From Gammaproteobacteria bacterium (GTDB lineage: Bacteria > Pseudomonadota > Gammaproteobacteria > HK1): DNA of 21,268 bases. The notes below the pieces were generated by a model, which saw only the letters and a program-made list of their open reading frames with translations, ran no database searches and was not told where the DNA came from. The translations under genes and the position numbers were made by a program. The DNA lies in assembly GCA_020444775.1 (NCBI GenBank), contig JAGRHX010000114.1, positions 1-21,268 on the forward strand, read 5' to 3'. Numbering within the stretch: the first letter of the stretch is position 1; the number at the start of each line of letters is the position of its first letter. This document shows positions 9,401 through 14,800 of this stretch, in pieces.

Positions 9401-11888
9401 CAGTGGCGACCCGCTGCCAGACACCTTGCTGCGCTTCGGCTTCCTGGTCGATGGCTTCAAGTGGTATCAAGGCGTGACCACCGACGCCAGCGGCAACTAC
9501 CAGATCGACTACCGGCCACCGGCGGGTGTGTCCGGGCGTTTCACGGTATGGGCCGCGCATCCAGATGTGCTGGACACCCTGAATCAGGCCAGCTTCGACT
9601 TCTACAGGATGTACAGTCAGCCGGCGCGGGCGTCCATCAACGCCTCCAAGGCCGACACGCTGGACTTCCAGATCAAGCTCATAAACCCGGGCGCCCTGCC
9701 CATAGCGGGTCTGAGCGGGGAGTTTCGTGCCTATACCATCGCGCCCGATGGCAGCGAGGTGGACGAGCCCACGGTGAGCGGCGGCTTCAGCTTCCCCGAC
9801 CCGGCGCAGGTGCCCTCGGGAGGCAATCTGAGCATTCCGCTGACCCTGACCGCGGCCGTCGACGCGCCGGACAATGTCAACGTCGAGTATCGGTTCATCT
9901 CGGCTGACGGCGCGGTGGCGACCGTCGAGGCGAGCGTGTCGCTGAAGCCGGCGATACCGATCCTGCGCACTCAGACGCCACGCGCCGGCTATGTGGATGT
10001 CAGCGTCAATGCTGGCGAGATCGTCACCGCTACCGTCACGGTGGAGAACGAAGGTCTGGACGCGCTGCGCGACGCGGTGCTGATCCCGCCGCAGAGCGTG
10101 CCGTGGATGTCGGTCTCTTTGCCGGCCAATCCGGACGGCAGCATCTCGTTGGGTGACATCGGTGTCGGCGAGCAGCTGACCTTCGATGTGACCTTTGCCG
10201 CGCCGGCTGATCAGCCGCTGGGCTATGTCAACGACACGCTGCGTATCACCGGTGCCAACGAGCAGCAGACCTATGAGCTCGGGCTGTTCGCGCTGGTCAC
10301 CACCTCCAGCATCGGCAACGCGCGCTTCGTGGTCTATGACATCGCCGGTCGTCTGGTGCCGAATGCGCGCATCGATCTGCGCAATCCGCTGCTCAACCGC
10401 GAGTTGTCCGGCATCGTCACCGACGAGAACGGGGTTGCCCTGATCGAGGATCTGGAGGTGGGTGAGTGGAGCTACCGGACCATCGCGCGTGGCCACACCA
10501 CGGTCACCGGCGTGGTCGACATCGTCGCCGACCAGACGGTGCTGGTCGAGCCGGAGATGTACCGTTCCTTCGTGACGGTGAATTTCCGGGTCGAGCCGGT
10601 GGCGTTCACCGACCGCTACGAGATCAAGATCGAGCAGACCTTCGTCACCAACGTGCCAGTGCCGGTGCTGGTCGCGGATCCGCCCGTGACACGCTTTGGC
10701 TACGTCGAGCCGGGCTTCGAGGCGACCGTTATCGTCAAGCTCAGCAACAAGGGTCTGAAGGCGCTGGACGATGTCACCCTCAAGGGGCAGGAGTCACCGA
10801 GCGCGCGTTGGGAGCCACTCATCACCTATCTGCCCAGGATCGACGCCCAGGAAACGATAGAGATACCGTTCCGCTTCCAGTATTTCGGTGAGAACGCCAA
10901 TCCGGGGCTGCCGGGTGGCAGCCTGAGTGACACCTACGACGACTGGCAGTCGTGCATGGATGCCTCGTTGACCCTGAACGGCGCTGACATCGCCAACGGT
11001 CTGGTCGCGCTGATGGGTGGCTTCACCAGTTCCGCGCTGTCCGGTCGGCTGCAGCCGGTGCAGGCCACCGCGGCCACCGAGTTCGAGGTCAAGTTCCCGA
11101 CCTGCGATCTGCTGCAGGATGCCTGCAAGGACGCGGGCAGCAACGCGGTAGGCGGCGGCGAGATCGCCGACTACGTGGCCGACAAGGCCTGTGAGAAGGC
11201 GCTCGAGGGACTGTCCAACTCACCGCCGTGCAAGCTGTTGGACAAGCTGAAGAAGGCCTTCGACATCGGTCGTGGCATCGGCTGCGCGCTGGTAGCCCTG
11301 GGGCTGACCGAGGGTGGTGGCTGCTGCGGCGGCGGTGGTGCACCGGGTGGAGTCGGCGGTTATGGCGTCGGTGGACCGGGTTGCTTCGCCGCCGGGACCC
11401 CGATCCTGATGGCCGACGGCAGCACCCGCCCGATTGAAAGCATCGCGCCGGGTGACGAGGTGATGAACTTCGAGGGCGGCATGGGCCTGGTCAGCCGCGT
11501 GCACCGCCAGCCCAGCGACCACATCCGCGAGCTGCTGTTCGAGACCTTGATCGTAACCCCGGTTGGCGGCCAGACGACCACCGCCAGCGCCGGCGTCGGT
11601 CGCCTGCAGACTACCGACGAGCATCATTTCTGGGTCGATACCATCGGCTGGGTGAGGGCCAGCGAGCTGGAGGTCGGTCAGGTGCTGATCCTGGACGGCA
11701 ACCGGCGCGCGCGGATCACCGAGAACTGGCGCCGGGAGCTGCCCGAGCAGAGCGTGGTCTACAACCTCGACGTGGAAGGCTATGCCTCGTTCTTTGCCAA
11801 CGGCGTGCTGGCGCGGCAGGAGTGCGGGGACGTCAAGAAGCTCGAGGTGGACGATGCCATTCGCCGTTTTCTCGAGGGAGCGAAATAA
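3..11888 (+). CDS. Giant modular surface/extracellular protein with beta-helices, Fn3/Ig repeats and C-terminal Hint domain (5' partial)
   Basis: The reading frame is open from the left edge to TAA at 11886-11888, 3961 codons. The GTG at 87 is only the first start-like codon; coding sense and domain homology continue upstream, so the true start and any signal peptide lie outside the window. Domains in order (nt): a beta-sandwich module (3-450); Ig-like (450-750); two Fn3 (750-1360); two beta-helix segments (1370-2975); a second copy of the first module (2979-3410); three calcium-loop repeats (3417-4410); a Big_5-like Ig (4425-4740); two Fn3 (4746-5350); a third beta-helix (5355-5990); Ig-like and Fn3 domains (6000-8530); CARDB-like and A2M/MG-like domains (8535-10290); a carboxypeptidase-regulatory/Cna_B-like domain (10300-10560); another CARDB-like domain; a Cys-rich region (10950-11310), Gly linker and Hint domain (11382-11831). 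Exported location is inferred from these domain types. A role in adhesion or glycan contact is inference. It heads a four-gene run. Confidence 0.9.
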   Translation, partial: DASGFAPVGSSYALFNAGNSNHESFGLGVPAATGTASTDFGTGADYDFLFSFDGPPLLVDVAGLEPSSSYRLLVTYLNNDTGSSTQLLSLADGDLVHDGLSLPSGRPTTYGFVLPKNGFASGSLSLQLARLSGARTVFQHLFIVEQPSVDSTPPTISLDSPTDGSALNASNLQVTGTASDDGDSLLVEVGLTPTGGVTDWRPVSEQAGANGPWTQLLSNLAEGSYSLQARATDAAGNRALSPSVQISMDRTAPQPVQALLAEPVGGGVRLLWLGSVSETDGDVSEYRIRRAQSALGPFIDAGSAPAGSDRFDDTGVSLNQDYFYTVVTVDAAGNETSSPVSGPVTTTTAADTTAPEDVTGLSVEFTTAGGTGLALLRWTGSANSAGDLTGYRLRISTDGGASVDQSIDIERTESTYLLDGLTLGTEYTLTLVALDEVPNVSAGQTVTGTPTGASDQLVSFSGTLPARLHLDGGVYRFTGNVVVPAGGVLHLGPGTIIKVGAGVEIQVEGALISQGSAAEPVVFTAWTDDSVGGDSNGDGGASSPQPGYWRQLEFMPGSAGAGSGLTHTLIRYAGTSNNVAVYLNQSPVDLDHVQITDSQYIGLYVYRTNAVISDSLLADNGSHGVQFQDFGTSRLERTTIARNAASGVYVYSNAYVTYRDNQIVDNAEWGIYYRTTGDAPPLTGNVITGNNWPLIVPASALPDATNTLTPNARAYIALRGGVLPDNAVLRRWAVGTADEIRTYINYSSNLEVGTNRRLRVEPGVVVKFGENHQFTVNGSIDAQGSAEQRIAFTSVHDDLHGGDINLNGLATLPRNGDWQGLWLNDSVLEAENVLSFADVTYAGSNGWGNVTFYRSAGAFDNATVSNSSTVGIYVYESSPRIRGNRIWGNASDGIYVQRMPSAPIIEFNRISSNLRDGVRVDNTATAVVTNNELLQNRQHGLLNNTGSLIDATQNWWGDVDGSGPQNAGGNPAGTGQPVSDNVDFSNFLTIAPIDFLYSNFSTAGVQSEGSLPAPTLVQGTLSNEWGSAPDRSMVWDANEVIVDLTGLDPNARYVLRTSLFNADVGDSLQSIVDADGNPIVTPISPPENGAFQYEFPIPAAYIASGDLRLRVVNDTPATAIRSAMTEFWLFQDEGQLAPPLFDAVAYNDVDGSGDLSAGDQFVFSFSEAVDTTLVSGGNDADLHMPAAGASYGTPNTVAWSTDARHLTVTLSAGFTVVGDEVVTPTGLTSPEGLDVAGARSLTTIDTIAPTLSSLEWDDADGSGEVSSGDRYTFHFDEAMAQSAIRDGTGDANAALRPAGGRRYGIVNTVQWAADGRSVSVTLSSGFNVVGNELVTPSLLVTDLAGNAVQGSVVLQGLDTTAPTLTGALFNDADGNGAVSIGDSYTFVFSEPMKQTGLSDGSIEANLNLSPAGKRYGTTNNIVWNADGTRATVLITPGFNVTGTETVTPSGGLTDLSGNPLTGSLNLDLTDVMAPRVASVVPNFSSPLPATNGYRLTVQFDSAMDTSVPPQLTLSSSGTQQPVVPTAGVWATTVYPNDTWMTAAIALTQGMDGSLSLSVDGASDRAGNPMLGANDVFQTLLDATPPANPMPTLASLGCSTARLSWNGYADPGDVAGFQVYLAEAASISTADGVSFNRFVPGNARQVAVGPLSLDTQYAAAVAAIDQAGNRDPAVSSVAFRIDYVVPPPVPVTAVQGPTSDSVRIGWSSYATGNLCGFAGFRVYLEENSFSDVTGLTPLVELGAGAREHLITGLDRARTYHVAVVGFNSRNELQSAVTPVQWSDPFAGEITVDTTIGSADEKIVDIDRTIVIRNGATVTIAAGTTLRFAPGAGIEAENGRIVADGTPLEPIVLTSAADLPGGTPAAGDWAGVLITAGDTGSLLRHVFVRYGSGVVVDDATPVIDALTARFNAGPGLWARNGADLVTSDAWLAFNDVGVLAQSGANVVIDHSVIKTNTSHNAQTDTTGTVDARGNWWGALDLVGIAPTVSGNVDVSGFLGGEPVLTPAAALATGQAETAVREVPLRLAGRLADEVRVSEDPGFAGAFYQPFEPELVFQLSPNAGAKTIHLQMRSVTGVESSVLQLPVQYIAEDPAIDSVSVSAGQTLGRPLTLQATASSPLGIALTEIFVDGVPFTSAAGSSASARWDIRSGPTGPRVVLVRATDSVGNFTEQSIPVSVVLQAPPAPSLSLPVDATITNTALASVAGNAEPLVDITVRRNGQVVASGQSSDTGSFQFTGIALTEGSNQFLARASDSVGVSPSSNGRSVILDTGAPAAPMLTSAIGILGTGIRLTWDAPVTGEVPASYNVYRSTGDFSTPASATLIRQGLSISEDFIDDSRADGTFFYRLASVDSAGNLSPLSNSLSASYDGTRPAFTIAFNGSSPVGPSALGITLTANEPLDAKPVLTVRTARSSGPLPIALTQVNETTFTGTFQVLPATPSGPLSWSVSATDLFGNTFVGAPTGPALVLDTDGPVASVAIGATQPVQVLGPETVSLSVTLDESVKPATTPTLRYQPPAGAEVAIALIGSGASWTGLLNLDPSMGQGTGQFVFDAIDALDNASSEIAAGASLELYNTDFPDPASAPTGLDAQPLAGGRIRLSWPMVSDADGYSVYRSNGDCSTAPDELVATDVAGGVHEDTPPLDQQYCYHVTSLRLGAESTASPQASALADRLAPDAAESVLAELASAGVRVSWSSAAGGDPATRYRVERNGQVVRTLAVNGAAPGSAFQIVDHPASGGIWNYTVYAIDTIGNEQAAPAASFELLVGAVSDLRVLVEEGSAPVLTWSASDPQVTAFEVRRGSQLLTASPIVENTFADNAYSGTQVVEYSVQALNADGDRSPPRTVTVYPLLLSSAVNPDQNGIGTSFTADTFSRIALSVLNQSTEPAPVTGYEVQVTRSVDVLFDRGFTQSTEVAAGETLMLSTAVPVENDTEQRLVRFTLRAVDPDAGEVVYRSYDLFDTGFSAGQVVLSTAEVPLAGGLSSVRTCYRNGGGVPVDLVVYRDNGDTAGDIRVALLDSAGLELSAGVARGVSGGGLFVEGGTGYVTIAPAAERCFDVEVLVPAELEPGTDLEFVGGPTQLFQDYRGARLLLAGPIQGSMLSGYVEAPYYGTASTDKAAYANNETVTITGQAIDRASGDPLPDTLLRFGFLVDGFKWYQGVTTDASGNYQIDYRPPAGVSGRFTVWAAHPDVLDTLNQASFDFYRMYSQPARASINASKADTLDFQIKLINPGALPIAGLSGEFRAYTIAPDGSEVDEPTVSGGFSFPDPAQVPSGGNLSIPLTLTAAVDAPDNVNVEYRFISADGAVATVEASVSLKPAIPILRTQTPRAGYVDVSVNAGEIVTATVTVENEGLDALRDAVLIPPQSVPWMSVSLPANPDGSISLGDIGVGEQLTFDVTFAAPADQPLGYVNDTLRITGANEQQTYELGLFALVTTSSIGNARFVVYDIAGRLVPNARIDLRNPLLNRELSGIVTDENGVALIEDLEVGEWSYRTIARGHTTVTGVVDIVADQTVLVEPEMYRSFVTVNFRVEPVAFTDRYEIKIEQTFVTNVPVPVLVADPPVTRFGYVEPGFEATVIVKLSNKGLKALDDVTLKGQESPSARWEPLITYLPRIDAQETIEIPFRFQYFGENANPGLPGGSLSDTYDDWQSCMDASLTLNGADIANGLVALMGGFTSSALSGRLQPVQATAATEFEVKFPTCDLLQDACKDAGSNAVGGGEIADYVADKACEKALEGLSNSPPCKLLDKLKKAFDIGRGIGCALVALGLTEGGGCCGGGGAPGGVGGYGVGGPGCFAAGTPILMADGSTRPIESIAPGDEVMNFEGGMGLVSRVHRQPSDHIRELLFETLIVTPVGGQTTTASAGVGRLQTTDEHHFWVDTIGWVRASELEVGQVLILDGNRRARITENWRRELPEQSVVYNLDVEGYASFFANGVLARQECGDVKKLEVDDAIRRFLEGAK
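1370..2975 (+). other. Two consecutive right-handed parallel beta-helix segments
   Basis: The translation shows short repeating coils rich in Asn, Ser, Gly and beta-branched residues, with patterns like N-x-I-x-x-N-x-x-x-G-I-Y-V, typical of PbH1 repeats. Each segment opens with a polymorphic-toxin or adhesin-like cap of the form (hydrophobic)-PG-(T/V)-(I/V)-(I/V)-KxG or KFG (HLGPGTIIKVGAG and VEPGVVVKFGENH). A 'QGSAxxxVxFT' strand follows in each. The second segment ends with NWWG (nt 2862-2873), a common terminal motif of such helices. Related beta-helices bind or process polysaccharide or act as adhesin shafts. No catalytic set is obvious here. Confidence 0.75.
2979..3410 (+). repeat. Unassigned beta-sandwich module, copy 2 (within giant protein)
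   Basis: This is the second copy of the module at the left edge, placed directly after the NWWG-terminated beta-helix. It shares the VDLTGLDP-type core and the strand RYVLRTSLFNAD with the first copy. The copies are similar only as protein; I see no DNA-level identity, so the duplication is old. Confidence 0.5.
3417..4410 (+). repeat. Three tandem Ig-like repeats with DxDGxG calcium-loop motifs
   Basis: Three successive units begin with NDVDGSGDLSAGD (nt 3441-3479), DDADGSGEVSSGD (3771-3809) and NDADGNGAVSIGD (4110-4148), so the period is 110 and then 113 residues. Each unit continues with an aromatic strand (FVFSFSEA, YTFHFDEA, YTFVFSEP), a YGxxNxVxW strand, a GFxVxGxExVTP strand and a closing domain-end strand. 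The D-x-D-x-(S/N)-G loop resembles EF-hand or dockerin-type calcium loops. Calcium binding that stiffens the stalk is inference. Confidence 0.75.
5355..5990 (+). other. Third parallel beta-helix segment ending in NWWG
   Basis: It opens with a TIAAGTTLRFAPGAGIEAENG cap region, continues with an IVADGTPLEPIVLTS strand and coils of the beta-helix type, and ends with NWWG at nt 5916-5927. It is shorter than the two segments at 1370-2975 and is placed between Fn3 pairs and a later Ig array. It repeats the helix-then-sandwich layout seen earlier in the chain. Confidence 0.7.
10950..11381 (+). other. Cysteine-rich segment and glycine-rich linker before the Hint domain
   Basis: About 120 residues contain eight cysteines (QSC, PTC, QDAC, KAC, PPC, GIGC and a CC pair), whereas I count only about six in the preceding 3,600 residues. 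The middle part (DKACEKALEG, LLDKLKKAFDIGR) looks helical rather than beta. It leads into a low-complexity Gly tract of about 24 residues containing the CC pair (nt 11310-11381), directly ahead of the Hint cysteine. Disulphide-linked oligomerisation or a flexible tether are both possible; neither is shown. Confidence 0.7.
11382..11831 (+). other. Hint (Hedgehog/intein) domain at the C terminus of the giant protein
   Basis: The block starts with Cys in CFAAGTPILMADGS (nt 11382 on), then RPIESIAPGDEV. The splicing block B equivalent is TTDEHHFW (11610-11633), followed by WVRASELEVGQVL and the final strands VVYNLDVEGYASFFANGV (11757-11810). This matches pretoxin-HINT domains of polymorphic toxins and Hedgehog-type Hint folds. 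The N-terminal Cys and the T-x-x-H His are present, so an N-to-S acyl shift is plausible. The usual terminal His-Asn after the last strand is replaced by LARQEC, and only about 20 residues follow. Asn cyclisation and release of a C-terminal toxin therefore look impossible. Confidence 0.88.
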
Positions 11889-11891
11889 CCG

Positions 11892-14800
11892 ATGAGGCAG
11901 GCAAAGATGACCAACCCGACGGTTGCGGCGATCCTCCCCACGCTGCGTTGCGTGCTGATCCTGCTGCTGGCGCTGCTGTCAGGCCATGCCCAAGCTCAAC
12001 GGCAGGGGCTGGGACTGTGCTCCGTGGTGAAGATGGAGATCCTCCAGGAGCTGGCGCTCGAGAGAATCGGTTTTCTCGCCACCCTTGAGGTGGGTAACAA
12101 CGAGATCGACGCGAGCCTCACCGATTTCTCGGCCGAGCTCAACTTCAGCTATCTGGACCCGGCCACGGGTGAGGTGGTGGATGCCTCGGACCGGTTCTTC
12201 GTCCAGCCACCGACCTTGAACGGCATCTCCTCGATCGATGGAGGTGGCATCATCAAGCCGGGTGAGACGGCGGTGGTGGAGTGGTTCATCATTCCCAAGA
12301 TCTCCGCCGGTGGCACCACGCCGGAGGGGTTGCGCTACAGCGTCGGTGCGAATCTGGCGGGCTCCCTGCTCGGCAGCCCGCTGGATCCAGAGGTGCTGAG
12401 CGTCATACCCGACACCATCACGGTCAAGCCCGAGCCGCAGCTCGGCATCATCTATTTCCAGCCGCAGGACGTGACCGCCGACGATCCCTTCACCCCCGAG
12501 GTGGAGGCACCGATCCCCTTCACCCTTGGCGTGCTGATCCAGAACGACGGTTACGGACCGGCGCGCAAGGTGCGGATCAAGTCCGAGCAGCCACGCATCG
12601 TCGAGAATGCCCAGGGGCTGCTGCTGGTGCCCAAGCTGCTCGGCTCACGCATTGACGACGAGCCCACCGATCGCAGCAGCCTGACCGTGGAGTTCGGCGA
12701 TATCGAGCCGGGCCGCTGTCGCAAGGGCGCGTGGGACATGATCACCACGCTGTCCGGCGAGTTCCAGGAGTTCAAGGCCTCCTACACCCACGCCTCGGAG
12801 CTGGGTGGTCGCGACACCTCGGTGATCACCTCGGTTGACGCGCATTTCATCGCCGCCGAGGTGGTCAACGATCTGCCGGGTCGCGACACTCTGAAGGACT
12901 TCCTCGCCGACACCGACCGCGATGTCGACCGCATCCCGGATACCCTGTACGAATCCGACTGCAACGTCGTGCCGGTCAACCATCTGGCCAGCGCGACCCT
13001 GACCAGCTATGCCGGCTACCAGGCGGTGATTCGTGCGCAGATCGACGCCGAGAACTTCTCCTACATCCGGCTCGACGATCCGGGTCAGGCCAAGCTCGAC
13101 ATCCAGAGCATCGTCCGCTCTGACGGCAAGGTGCTCAACCCGAACAATTACTGGACCAACATCCGCTACGACATCGACAACGGCAACAAGAAGCTGACCT
13201 TCCTGAACATCTTCGATTTTGCCGGGATCGGACAATACGACTACACGGTCAGCTACGAGCCGCCAACCGAGGACACGACGCCGCCACAAACCGAGCTTGC
13301 CTTCTTCGGACCCTCGGCCGAGTCCGGTGGCAAGACCTACATCACCGCCGACACCGAGATGTTCTTCCTCGCCGAAGACGACAATCCGGTATCTATTCAA
13401 TACGCCATCGACGGTGAGCCGTACAAGCCGGGACTGCCATTCAAGATCGATGACCCAGGTGAGTACCAGGTGTCGTACTTCTCGACCGACTCCTTCGGTA
13501 ATGCGGAGACGCCCAGACAGGCGACGCTGGTGTTGTCCGCGGACGGACCGATGGTCGGCGTGGGCGTGGATACGGACGAGATCTATGCCTCGGGTGGGTC
13601 GCTCTCGGTACGACCCAAGAGCACCCAGGCGAGCTTCTCGGGTAACGGTATCAGCGGCACGCTGGATGCCCGTGCCGAGGTCTATCGAGGTGCTTTCGGC
13701 TTCCCGACCCTGACCGGTGTGCCTTCTTCGCCGTGGCCGGACAGCAGCGCAATGATCGAGGTCGGTGGCCGTAACGTCGACTTCTATCAGTATCGGGTCG
13801 ATGGCGGTGCCTGGAGCAGCGAGATGCCGGTGTCCGAGCCGATTCAGTTGTCCGGCTTGAGCGGCACCACCCAGCTCGAGGTGATCGGCCGCAGCAACCG
13901 CGATGGCTATCGGCCGGATCTGCAGCGAGTCAGCGCCAGCTGGGAGAATGCGCCGACCGATATCAAGCTGCTGGCCAGCAGCGAGACGCCGCTAACCGCG
14001 GGCTCCATCGTCTTCAACGTGCTGGGTGCGACTCACTACTGCTTCGCCTTCGGAAACAGCGGTTACCGGCCCGAGTCAGCGCCAGGGGCGCCGATCAGCC
14101 TGTCCGGCCTTGCGGACGGCGACCATCAGCTCATGGTTCAGAGTCGCGCCGACGAGAACGAGCCCTGCCCGTTCCCGGCGGATGCCGATCCCACGGTCGC
14201 CAGCTTCAGTATCGACCGTGGCTGGGGGCTGGAGCTACCGACCGAACGCCGTGTGCGTCAGGCGCAGCTCGGCGCGGTGGTGACCAGCGGCGCCGACTTC
14301 GCCTGGGACGGGCGCACCGACGGCGGCACGGTGGCGCCGCCCGACTGGTACAGCGTGCTCGTGACCATGACTGATGCGCTGGGTCGTAGCGGCGCGGATC
14401 TGGCGCTGGTGCGGGTCGGTGACATCATCGGCGCCGGCACCGAGCTGGCCTCCTCGCCCGCCGAGCAACGCAATCCCGATGCCCGCGGCAAGCTTGTGGT
14501 CTGGCAGGACCAGCAGGCCGGCAACTGGGATGTGTACCTGCTCGATCGAAGCAGCGGCGCGGCGCCGGTGCTGGTCAGCCAGACGCCACTGAACCAGGAG
14601 CGCCCACGCACCGACGGTCGTGTGCTGGTCTGGCAGGACCGCCGGCCGGATGGCAACTGGGACGTGTGGGCCTTCGAGCCGGAGAGCGGTAGCCCGGCCT
14701 TCGCGATCACCGCGACACCAGGTGCCGACGAGACCCGGCCTGACGTCGATTGGCCCTGGGTGGTCTACGAACGCAAGAACACCACCGTGGCGAACGCGCC

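Noticed and set aside
9264..10496. A 410-codon minus-strand open frame
   Set aside because: It lies opposite CARDB-like and Cna_B-like domains of the giant protein and has the same compositional shadow character, with no motif.
11382..11831. A splicing intein
   Set aside because: The C-terminal His-Asn needed for splicing is missing and there is no substantial C-terminal extein or host enzyme sequence.
11382..11888. Polymorphic toxin with a C-terminal toxin domain
   Set aside because: The Hint domain resembles those of toxin systems, but only about 20 residues follow it, no toxin motif is present, and no immunity gene follows: the next gene encodes a 1333-residue exported protein.
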